From: Platynereis dumerilii
Taxonomy: Eukaryota > Annelida > Polychaeta > Phyllodocida > Nereididae
Direction: 5' to 3'
Assembly (NCBI GenBank): GCA_026936325.1
Contig: JAPTHN010000250.1
Location: 1 to 64,000 of the forward strand
Length of the DNA stretch: 64,000 bases
The notes beneath the pieces were generated by a model. It ran no database searches, was not told the origin of the DNA, and saw only the letters and a program-made list of their open reading frames with translations. This document shows positions 54,935-64,000 of this stretch, in pieces. Positions within the stretch are counted from its first letter, which is position 1; the number at the start of each line of letters is the position of its first letter. The position numbers were made by a program, and so were the translations under genes.

Positions 54935-55015
54935 GAATGTAGTGGGGGAAGGAAGGGAAGGCCTCGAGATAGATAGACAGATAGATAGACAGCTAAACAC
55001 ATAGATAGATAGATA

Positions 55016-56007
55016 CAGGGTGGTCAAGAAAAAACTTTACACACTTTCCGTGGCATAGTTCTATCAATTTGTCTCTAATTACTATCAAACCTTTTCTAAT
55101 GTAAAGAGGATAGTCATGGCAATATATTATAACAAAACAACCCAAGTCAGGGTCACTGAGTAACAATATCATGAGCTGTTGTGTGAATTAATATCACTCG
55201 AGCCCGCAGGGCGAGAGTGATATTAATTCACACAACAGCGAGTGATATTGTACGAAGTGCCCTGACGCGTGGTTGTTTTGTTTTTATCACCTGGTTTTAC
55301 CTCAAATTTTCAATTATAAAGAGGGACTATTTTCTGCCATTACAAAAATGTGACGTCACCATGGAGCAACAATGGAGGTGACGTCACAATCCTATTGTTT
55401 TGGCCATTGCTTGGTTTGTGACGTCAGCAGGCATCTGAAATGCCGGTGATGTCATAACCATTGTTAAAAAATATCGCCCTTGAAGGGCGGTATTTTTTAC
55501 AATATCATAGGCCCTGATATTTTGACTGTAAACAGTGATATTCACAGCCAACCAGGTGATAATATCTGTAGTATGTTCCCCTGGGCCATGTTGTGTGAAC
55601 TTGAGCTCTGATTTTGCAGAAATAAAAAAAGGCCATTTTCACACATTTTGCTGTCTGGAATGCAAGGCCTTACCATCCATTCAAATATTGTACCATTGTT
55701 TTCATATTCTTACAGTAACCTAGAGTCCTTGAGATGAGTGTGGTTCTAGGATTTCAGCTCTCTTCGATTGAAACTCAATCCTGTGGGGAGCTTGAAAGAG
55801 AAGAAGGTTGATGGAAATTGCAAGCTACCACAGTTTTTCAAAATGTGCCTCCTGTCGTAACGCCTAATCAAAATTAGATCCAAGAGTAGAAACATAATAC
55901 TGAGATCCCTACCTGAACTTCATGCAAGAATGAGACTGATTGGATAAGAACTCACTGAGTTGTGGCTCATGAGCCGAAGACTGTAAAGTTTTTTCTTGAC
56001 CACCCTG
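55016..56007. mobile_element. 992-bp mariner-like element inserted in a GATA array
   Basis: The left end CAGGGTGGTCAAGAAAAAAC and right end, its exact complement, are flanked by TA (55014-55015, 56008-56009). GATA repeats lie on both sides, so it jumped into a TA of the microsatellite. It carries a hairpin (55164-55250) and a second inverted-end unit (55284-55562). No transposase. Confidence 0.88.
55164..55562. repeat. Hairpin plus TTATCACCTGG-ended unit with TGACGTCA sites
   Basis: 55164-55250 folds into a long hairpin (arms include GTTGTGTGAATTAATATCAC, centre GAGCCCGCAGGGC). It is followed by a unit with inverted ends TTATCACCTGGTT/AACCAGGTGATAA (55284-55562) holding three TGACGTCA motifs. 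The same layout occurs at 61523-61963. Confidence 0.7.
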
Positions 56008-56086
<79 letters not shown>

Positions 56087-56098
56087 ATAGATAGATGG
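56008..56098. repeat. GATA microsatellite
   Basis: About 22 GATA/TAGA units lie directly beyond the mariner-like element. They are the right half of the array that also lies at 54967-55015. Confidence 0.95.
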
Positions 56099-56399
56099 AT
56101 GCAAGCAACTCTTAAAAGTGCTTGCACGTTTTTTTTTTAAGGAATAGCAGTGGTGCCAATCGTAAATAAGAGAGCAATAACAAGGAGTAAATTACTCCTG
56201 GGCAGAAAGACAGGAGAGTAAAATCAAAGACTGGTGGATAGTTTGGGTCAGTGGGATGGCCAGGAAATGTGTATTTAGACAAGACAGCAGTGATCCTGTG
56301 AGCCAAGATTTGACTGAAATATTACGCGGAGGGATATACACTAACTACAGATGTATGATTCACCCTTAGGACTAAGTCCGGGCAACGCAACACTCACCG
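56099..56399. other. No recognised feature
   Basis: About 300 bases between the microsatellite and the next LINE Z segment. No frame or terminal repeat was recognised. Confidence 0.5.
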
Positions 56400-56930
56400 G
56401 TTTCCGGTTATGACATTTCTAGTTTAGATTTCGATATGTCTGAGAAAAAGTGAAATTTATAAGAAAAAACATGATTTGGTTCAAAGAGTTAATTATATTT
56501 TATCTACATTGGGTAATTGTGATGATAAGATTATCAAAACTGTTTTTAACTCAAAATGTGCTCATTTCTATGGTTGTCTGAGCTGGAATTGGTTAGACAA
56601 AGTTGTGAAGGATTTTCAGACAATGTGGAATAGATGTGTTAGAAGAATTTTAAAATTACCAAATTGTACTCACACTAGACTGCTTCCCATTCTTTTAGAC
56701 AGTTTAAGTGCCTTTGACCTAATACAATTGAGAATAGTGAAAATAGTACTATCCATGTTAGAGTCAAAAAAATGTGAAAGTCAGATATTTAGCTAATTTA
56801 AGTATTAAAAAGGTGGATTCTGTAATAGGAGAAAATATTATGACAGTTTCGAGAAATTTAAATTGTGATACGGAGTCTGTGATATTGCTCAACACTAATG
56901 ATATGAAGAGGATGTTCTACTCCAAGTTTA
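56400..56930 (+). pseudogene. LINE Z, segment 4: C-terminal part of ORF2
   Basis: It reads KHDLVQRVNYILSTLGNCDD, then HFYGCLSWNWLDKVVKDFQ and RRILKLPNCTHTRLLPIL, the post-RT region of the same LINE type as segments 1-3. A shift near 56770 changes frame, and the text goes on with VRYLANLSIKKVDSVIGENI to about RMFYSKF, where LINE X begins. The part between segment 3 and this one (end of RT) is lost or replaced by repeats. Confidence 0.82.
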
Positions 56931-58108
56931 ATGAATGTGATATGCAATTAGAATCCACCTTTTTAATACTGAACGATGGTGCTGAACAACTTTCTGATGT
57001 CATCACTTTTCTGATCAACCTTTCAATCAAACAAAAAATTGTACCGGAATGCACAAAACATGCAAGAGTCACTCCACTCCATAAAAAGAAAAGTAAGCTT
57101 GACATTGGCAACTATAGGCCTGTCAGCGTATTAACGTCAATTTCTAAGATTCTCGAATGTGCTATCCTTTTACAGGTAGAAGGTTATTGCAAACAACATC
57201 GCATTTTGTATGAGTTTCAATCTGGATTCCGAGATACATATTCAACAGACACTTGTTTAATTTACTTACATGACTATATACGATCGAGAATCAGTCGTGG
57301 TAACTTTGTTGGTCTTCTCATGTTAGATGTTCAGAAAGCTTTTGACAGTGTCAACCACAGAATGCTTTGTGAAAAACTAAAACTTGCTGATAGCACCTGG
57401 TTTAAGTCCTATCTTGAAGGCCGCAAGCAGGTTGTGTGTGTTAACAATTGTGTATCAAGTGAAAAAGAGATAATTTGTGGTGTGCCGCAAGGCAGTATTC
57501 TAGGCCCGTGGTGCTATTTGATGTTTTGCAACGACATGTCTACATGTGTCTCATGTAAGCTTATATTATATGCAGATGACGCTATTTTATTGACTAGTCA
57601 CACTGATATCAACTTTGTAACAAGCGAGCTGAGCAAAGAAGTTTCCAACTGTCATCATTGGTTAACAAACAATAATCTATCAATGCATATGGGCAAGACA
57701 GAAGCCATTATCCTCTGCTCTAAACGGAAGCGAGGGTTGATTAATAACATTTCCATCGATTGTGAAGGTTATTCTATAAAACCAAGCAAAGTAGTTAAAT
57801 ATCTTGGCCTAAAAATGGATAACACCTTGTCTGGGGAAACTACCGTTTCTCAAATTATTGCCAAATGTTCAGCCAAATTGAAATTTCTATACAGAAATGC
57901 AGACATTCTTGACTTTCAGTCAAGAAAACTACTTGTCTTTGCCCTTCTACAATGTCACTTTGACTATGCCATCTCTGCTAGGTTTTGGAGCTTGACCAAA
58001 GGTGCCCAAAAAAGATTACAAGTATTACAGAACAAAATTGTACGATTTATTCTTGATTTAGGACCTAGGTCACATGTTGGTCAAAATGAATTGGATAGCA
58101 TTGAAGGT
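56930..58108 (+). pseudogene. LINE X, first part: reverse transcriptase
   Basis: This is an open frame of about 390 residues, 5'-truncated, beginning near STFLILNDGAEQLSDVI. The motifs are [77 protein letters not shown] and VVKYLGLKMDNTLSGE. It ends at GPRSHVGQNELDSIE, where LINE Y is inserted. It belongs to a jockey/CR1/L2-type clade that I do not name. The RT frame has no stop. The sense strand runs against the host gene. Confidence 0.88.
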
Positions 58109-59600
58109 ATTTATTGATCTCTCAAAGGCCTTTGACACTCTTGATCATGAAATACTCTCATATAAACTACAAAGCTATGGATTTGCAGGCAACTCTCTGT
58201 TGCTCTTACGACGCTAACTCTCAAATAGAAAACAGACCCTTGAAATATTTGATGTCCAATATGATTACCTAACTATTCAAACAGGAGTGCCACAAGGATC
58301 CATTTTAGGTCCCTTATTATTTATAATATATCTAAATGATCTGAAACAAACATCTTTCAACCTATAATCTACGCTGATGATACAACACTTTACACTGTAT
58401 TAAAAAGCCGCCTAAATCAAACCAATACCATTAATGATGAATTAAATGTCATTAATAACTGGTTTAAACTTAACAAATTATCTATAAATGAAGCAAAGAC
58501 AAAAATTATGAGGTTCCACACTAAACAAAGAAAATTAAATCTTATAAATATTTTCATAAATGACAAAAAAATTGAAATTGTAAATGAATTTAAATACCTT
58601 GGTATTATCCTGGATTCCCATCTCACATGGAAACCTCATTTAAACATGATTTCCCAAAAAATTGCAAAAACAAATGGCGTGATGAATAGAATGAAGAACA
58701 TTCTACCATGTAACATTCTAAAAACTATTTATAATTCTCTTATTTTGCCTTTTTTAAATTATGCATTACTTGTATGGGGAACAAAATGTGAACAACTGCA
58801 CAAATTGCAAAAAAGGTTGGTTCGTATAATTGTAAATGCCAAATACAATGCACATACTGAACCAATTATGAAAGTCTTAAATACTCTAAAAATTAGTGAT
58901 ATGCTTAAACTCCAGGAGAGGCGCTTTATATATAAACATCAAAACAGAACCTTGCCCAAGTAATGTATTACAGACATGTTTGCAACAAATTCACAAGTTC
59001 ACAATCATAACACTAGAGGAAGATCTAATTTAAGAATTCCTCAAAGCGAACATGCTTTTGTGAAAAACAGTATTAGATACCGTCTACCAAATCAATATAA
59101 CAATCTCCCCACTGATATCAAAAATAAAATTACAACACATAGTTTTGAGGGTTTTAGCAAATATGCAAAGCAATTTTTGCTTAGTACATACAACAATACC
59201 TGTAATAGGGTTCATTGCTATATTTGCCATAGATAGTCTGGCTGACTAAGGTAAAGAAAACCTGATTGGTTGATAATATGATAACTAATTTTCTGTGTGT
59301 ATGTTCAAATATGCTCCAGTAATTTAATGCAATGTCTGATCTACTATCATCTTATATATCATGTCTGGCGATTGTCAAAGATTTTAAAATTTCTGATGGA
59401 ATGTCAATGATAATAATCTAGTCTACAATTTTTTTAATATCATGACTGGATCTTCCCATACTCCCCAGGTTGGCTTGTTGCTAGCGACAAGATCCTTGTA
59501 TTTAACTAGAGTTACTTTTTCTTGAAATCAATGATAAGTTAAAAATTGTATAATTGTAATTTTGTGGAGAAATTAAATTCTTGAGTCTTGAGTCTTGAGA
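58109..59600 (+). mobile_element. LINE Y: truncated LINE inserted in LINE X, TTGAGTC tail
   Basis: It begins within the RT palm at VFIDLSKAFDTLDH, then [46 protein letters not shown] and YALLVWGTKCEQLHKLQKR. The end reads HNHNTRGRSNLRIPQSEH, and a stop lies near 59234. The frame has a few breaks (a stop after LLRR, one shift before YADD, a stop after RTLPK). A 3' UTR leads to a tail of three TTGAGTC units at 59580-59600. LINE X resumes directly afterwards. Confidence 0.86.
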
Positions 59601-59965
59601 GCCGGAATGCTGAGAACTAAAGTTCGAGCAAAACAATTAATGCTAGACCACATGTACAATGTTTACCATCAATTTGCACCTAGCTACATATGTCAGAATT
59701 TTAATAGAATATCGCACCGTTATAATACTAGACACATGGAAAGTAATTTTTTCTTACAAAAACCACGTGGAATAGACGAACAAAATTTTGGCTATCAAGG
59801 TGTGTTAGCGTGGAAAAATCTACCAAATGTTGTTAAAACTGTAAATAGTAAAGATTTATGTAAAGTAAAGGTAAAACAATTCCTAAAAGCGCAAGCACAC
59901 TTAAATGAAATTTCTGCTACAGTTACTGATTAATCCTATATATATATATATATATTTCAACAGCG
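59601..59965 (+). pseudogene. LINE X, second part: C-terminus
   Basis: It reads MLRTKVRAKQLMLDHMYNV, ICQNFNRISHRYNTRHM and FGYQGVLAWKNLPNVVK to a stop at 59933, then a (TA)n tail to about 59960. The copy at 40.4 kb has LDRVNMLSVADKATQLM across the same point, so LINE X's first part (ELDSIE) and this part (MLRTKV) are neighbours split by LINE Y. The target duplication is too short to read with certainty. Confidence 0.86.
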
Positions 59966-59971
59966 TGGATA

Positions 59972-61396
59972 CAGGGCCGGATCTAGGGTCCAGGAGGCCC
60001 TGGGCACAAATTGACACTGAGGCCCCCATCTCGACTGAAAATTTGCAGTACTAAAATGCAGATTTCAGAAGGAAAAAAAGCAAACATAATGTTAAAATAA
60101 AAATACTTGTGTACGTCCAAGAGTTTCGAAATAAATAATTTTGCTGAGATCTCCAGCATTGAAACTTTGTGATGGTCATAGAAAATTTTAGATTACTATT
60201 CTTAAGCTAAATTAGACACCCTGCACCCTTTTTGTAAGGGCCTGTTACTGGAATAAAAAGTTTAAAACTTGCAAAATTCCAGAAAGGATGGCCATTGTCT
60301 CTGTTTGACCATGTTGACAATAATAATTCTAAAGAACCACTCAGTAAATTGACATGGTTTGAGCCTTTATGGCACTGCATATGAATGAAGCATTCAATTT
60401 TTAAAAAATCAGTTTACCTAAAAATGGTGACAATCCAAAGGAGCATAACGAAAAACAATTTGGCCATATTTGAATCTTGGGCACTAGCTGGCTACAATTG
60501 CAAATGATTAAGATATATTGAGAAACTTCATCAGAATATATACAGATAATATGTGGTGTACACTGTTCATTAATAATGACTAAAAACCCTCCTGTGCTCC
60601 AAGTCCAACAACTTTTTTTGCCCGAAAGGTCCACAGGTGTCTCTGACTCTCAGAGGCCCCTCTCTTCTTATGCTCAGAAGCACCATAAATATACTTTACA
60701 CCAAAAAATTAAATTCTGTTCCTTTGACTCATCATTCATGGCAACACGAACTCGTTATTTATGATTATGGAACTCCACCCAGAGAATCTCCAGTGCAAAG
60801 ATAAATGCGTTTTAACTTCATTTTTTAAAATGATTCGTTTAATAATGCAATTGAGGATCCTACTCCAAGTATATATATAGATATTTTCTGCTTTTTTGTA
60901 ACAAAATTAAACCAAATAGTATAAATGCAGTATGCAGATCTGTGTATAATGCATTTTTGTCCCTAAGAAATATTCAGAGCAATTATCAATGATTAGACAT
61001 TTCTACAGGCAAACCAGGAAGACACGGGCAGAAGAGGGGGCCTCAGAGGCCCCTGTGGGCCATTTGTGGCAGTTTTTTGGGTTTCTAGAAAATGCTAGCC
61101 CTGCACACAGGATACCAAAATGCCAGTTGCATCCAATTCCCTTTCAACCAAGGAAGGATCACATAATCTTAAAAAACAAGTTAACAGTCAAATGGTGTTT
61201 GATGTACTAGGCATCTAAGTTGTGGGGGCTCAAACTCAGATGCCCCTGTGGCTGGAAGAGAGCTCAAGTTGGATGTTGTATAGCGCGGAAGTGCCCTTGA
61301 CCTTTGATCTTATTTTCCAAAATTTTGTGAGGTCCCCCTTGCCATGTGAGGCCCTGGGCACAGTGCCCACTGTGCCCTATGGATAATCCCGCCCTG
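59972..61396. mobile_element. Non-autonomous hAT element, CGTGGATA duplication
   Basis: It begins CAGGGCCGGATCTAGGG and ends ATAATCCCGCCCTG, with exact CGTGGATA copies at 59964-59971 and 61397-61404. GAGGCCC motifs occur near both ends and inside. No transposase frame in 1425 bp. It lies just beyond LINE X's tail. Confidence 0.93.
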
Positions 61397-61522
61397 CGTG
61401 GATAGCCTTTATTGCATCTTGACGTCATTTTGTTGTCCGGACCACACTGGAAATAAGTTTTTAACTTTTGTGTGTAATCCGAACCACATTACAACAGTGT
61501 ACTATCAGTTATACCCTGCTTG

Positions 61523-61963
61523 TTTGGAGGATATGGGAATATACACCATGAAGGACTCCATACACCACGAAGCTGAAGGCTGAGTGGTGTATGGAGGCCT
61601 GAGTGGTGTATATTCCTGTATCCTCCAAAAACAAACACGGTGTAACGGTTTTATCCTCAGACTTATTGTTTTATTGATGCCAATAAGTTATCTTGCAATC
61701 TGAGTCAGAAACGTCTTTCAGTCACAAAGCAACAGTATTGTGACGTCACCACCTGGATGATGTGACAATAGCTCTAACAATGGTATTGTGACGTCATGAT
61801 TATTGTTGCGGCCTTGGTGATTTCATAAACAATCCTCAAGTTGCAATTGTGACATCATTGTTTATCCTGTATACCCTGTCTGGCGGCAACAGAAGGGGTA
61901 TACAGTCTGATTTACCTCAGCTCTCAACCAATCAGAATCAAATTAACACTGGACTGAGGATAA
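61523..61963. repeat. Hairpin plus TTATCCTCAG-ended unit with TGACGTCA sites
   Basis: 61523-61629 is a long hairpin (GGAGGATATGGGAATATACA against its complement, loop GAAGCTGAAGGCT). Then TTATCCTCAG (61651) and CTGAGGATAA (ending 61963) form inverted ends of a unit with TGACGTCA at about 61741 and 61791 and a CCAATCAGAATC box. The layout is the same as at 55164-55562. Confidence 0.7.
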
Positions 61964-62039
61964 TGCTTATTATTATATATATATATATGTCTGTACCCTC
62001 TTTTAATGTGGCTAAATAAAGTCTATCTGTCTATCTATA

Positions 62040-62250
62040 AAGTCTAGCTAGTCAGATTTTAGAGTTAAGAGGTCTAACAATACCTGGTTTTAGCAATGAT
62101 GAACTTTATAACGTTCTTAACTTTTTGTGTACTTACTGATTTGTTTTTATTTGTGGTTATACACAGTTAAGTTTTTATCAACTTCATTTTATTTTTGTAC
62201 CTGTATACCAAATTTTAATATTTGTGTATGAATAAATTATTTATATATAA
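62040..62250 (+). pseudogene. LINE Z, segment 5: ORF2 C-terminus and 3' UTR
   Basis: It reads SQILELRGLTIPGFSNDE and then LYNVLNFLCTY before a stop near 62139. This is the usual last stretch of this LINE type (IPGF..EEL....FLC). A 3' UTR follows. It is the end of the element whose other pieces lie at 46.6-47.5, 48.5, 54.7 and 56.4-56.9 kb. Confidence 0.7.
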
Positions 62251-62311
62251 TTACAATGCCAATAATCTTATGGGAAATCTAGTAATAATATAGAGGCAAA
62301 CAAAGGCCTAC

Positions 62312-62501
62312 CTGAACCAGCTTTGCATACGAAGGTTCCAGATATAGGTCATCTAGTTTACCAACAAGCATTTTCATAACGGAAGGTCCTTCCATGGGGT
62401 AAATGATGTTTCCTTCTTCCAAGATTTCCAAAATCTCCTTGGTCTCTTGTCCAATATTAGATCTCGTCAAATGATGTATCTTTTCTTTGATTTTTGTGTA
62501 C
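62312..62501 (-). CDS. Host gene, first visible exon
   Basis: This 190-nt exon has acceptor CATTCATTCAG and donor GTAGGC. After one base completing a codon it reads YTKIKEKIHHLTRSNIGQET, then KEILEILEEGNIIYPMEGPS and VMKMLVGKLDDLYLEPSYAK, ending LVQ in phase 0. The exon at 39658-39822 is the next that fits, giving an intron of 22,489 bp unless a phase-neutral exon was missed. The helical, charged peptide has no nameable domain. Upstream exons lie beyond the right edge. All six exons together give 1275 nt (425 codons) with consistent phases. Confidence 0.68.
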
Positions 62502-62575
62502 CTGAATGAATGATCAAAGAGATAGGTCTTAATATTACATTAAATGATAGTTTTCAAATTACAAGTCTAGAGTCA

Positions 62576-63668
62576 GGTATGGTAAATCCGTCCAGGAGGG
62601 TAATTACGTTCAACCCCCTTATATAGTAATAAAATTAAATTCATTACAGTTGTGTGAGTTTTAAATGAAAGATAAACTCATTGTTCAAATAATTATGTCA
62701 CATTTATTGTATTAACAGCATCTAAATGATATTTCAGGTCTATTTAAAAGCAGGAGACAAAACACATTGTTACACCTCAAATGCAATTCCTCTTCTGTGA
62801 TTGGTCAGAATGACGTCACATGACAGGGATCAGAAAAAACTGTTGCCCTCTCAGGGGGCATCAGTTCACCGAATTCACATTGAGGCTGACTGCTGATCAA
62901 GATGGCTGTGCTGAAGTTGGTGTTTGAACCACAGATGTTACCTGAACCATTTTTATCTGATGAAAATGCAAAAGACAATTTGATCCAAGACATTGTTTCA
63001 GCTTCACTTGTTTATGTCAACTGAACTGTGTATTTGTGACCATTGTGACGCCACTGCATTGTGATGTCATAGAGTTGTGACGTCACCAAAGTGAGGCTAT
63101 AAATAGATCATTGCTCTTCATAAAATTAAATGACAATAGAACTTGTGGATAGTATCATAAATTGATATGACTTTTAAATCTGGATGACTACCTGATCAAT
63201 GTCAAAACATTGATGGAGAAATTTCCTGTCTCTCCAAGTTTATCTTTTTTTGTCAGAATTGCATTCAATTTGTAACAAAACAATTATTGACTGTTACTTC
63301 GGGCAACAGTGCAATCAGTTGGACCCTCGGGAGTGACAGTCACCTTGCTGTTTCCCTCGGCCTTCGGCCTCGTGAATCAGCAAGGTGACTGTCACTCCCT
63401 TGGGTCAAACAGATTGCACTGTTGCCCTCGTATCAGTTAACATTTGTACATATGTATAATGAAATCCTGTGACGTCATCATAGCCATTTTGAAAATTACT
63501 TGTGCATCTTGTTGGCCTAGATTTCCATCATTAAAAAATGTGTTGAAGAGAAAAAAAGGGTTGAATGAGAAGTAGAATTGTATTATTTTTGTATGATTTG
63601 TTTAATGACTTATTTGCAACACCTGGAGAGGTGATACAATGGAAATAAAAGTGGACGGAATTACCATC
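62576..63668. mobile_element. Element with TGGTAAATCCGTCCA-type ends enclosing a long hairpin
   Basis: ATGGTAAATCCGTCCA near 62578 and its imperfect complement TGGACGGAATTACCAT near 63652 are inverted. Inside, 63301-63427 is a hairpin with arms GGGCAACAGTGCAATC and AGTGACAGTCACCTTGCTG and centre CTCGGCCTTCGGCCTCG. TGACGTCA occurs at about 62811, 63079 and 63470. A third partial copy, GTAAATCCGTCCACC, is at 63700. Borders are tentative. Confidence 0.5.
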
Positions 63669-64000
63669 CTTATTTTATGACTGGCTTGTCTGGGAGATTG
63701 TAAATCCGTCCACCAACTTCAAATGGGGTTTAAAAGTACTTTTATGACTTTAATATCTATAAATGGCATAACACTGATTAAATAAGTTAGAATAAGCAAT
63801 TACACAACTTGATTGGTTTAAAAGGGTTCTTTAATTGTAATTGAGCAGGTCAAACGGAATTATCCCTTGTTAACTTAACCTCTATTATTTAATTCTTTTA
63901 TTATAAGTGAAATCAATACTTAATTATCCTAAAATCAATCGAAAGTCCTTTGTGAAAGTTAATAGACTGCAAAACTTTAAAAAATCACAAGATTTGATAT
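63669..64000. other. No recognised feature
   Basis: Intron or intergenic AT-rich sequence to the window edge. Only the extra GTAAATCCGTCC motif near 63700 stands out. Confidence 0.5.

Noticed and set aside
60401-61210. Short frames in the hAT element at 59972-61396
   Set aside because: No transposase motif. They are chance frames in a non-autonomous element.
62805-62993. Minus-strand frame as a further host exon
   Set aside because: It lies inside the hairpin/TGACGTCA unit, shows no good splice sites and reads as low-information sequence.

Overview
The window is AT-rich DNA from an invertebrate animal genome, probably marine. Its spliced host exons, several non-LTR retrotransposon (LINE) clades, a BEL/Pao fossil, a Harbinger element, and hAT, Tc1/mariner-like and TTAA-type elements all fit that. 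The species cannot be named from the sequence. There are no bacterial operons, rRNA genes, tRNA genes or CRISPR arrays that I can support.

Layout. 1-4242 holds the 3' half of a BEL/Pao fossil and a candidate LTR. 4721-12956 is a nearly complete LINE (here LINE A, minus strand). Its ORF1 joins a NADAR (YbiA-like) domain to an SGNH esterase, and a truncated plus-strand LINE (LINE C) sits inside its ORF2. 12966-37615 has no convincing host gene. It is filled with non-autonomous DNA transposons whose inverted ends and target duplications can often be read directly, plus a deleted hAT element and small LINE pieces. 37662-62501 carries six exons of one minus-strand host gene. Their reading phases fit together, including a 35-nt microexon, and one intron is about 22.5 kb long.

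That long intron holds LINE B at about 41.1-45.7 kb. Its ORF1 has a PHD finger, an SGNH esterase and two CCHC knuckles. A single UAG separates it in frame from an endonuclease/reverse transcriptase ORF2. The intron also holds an old LINE (LINE Z) stretched over about 15.6 kb by nested insertions. These are a TA-flanked element, a 6.1-kb Harbinger element (an AT-hook/MADF gene convergent with a DDE transposase), a mariner-like element, LINE X (itself split by LINE Y) and a hAT element. Removing the TA element and the Harbinger with one copy of each target duplication restores LINE Z's reverse transcriptase frame.

The most unusual object is the NADAR-SGNH ORF1 of LINE A. It places a nucleotide/ADP-ribose-type enzyme fold in the retrotransposon protein that normally packages RNA. 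Also notable are the two full-length LINEs whose ORF2 has no AUG where the frame opens, the microexon, and an inverted array of a 14-bp motif at about 30.7 and 35.6-35.8 kb.
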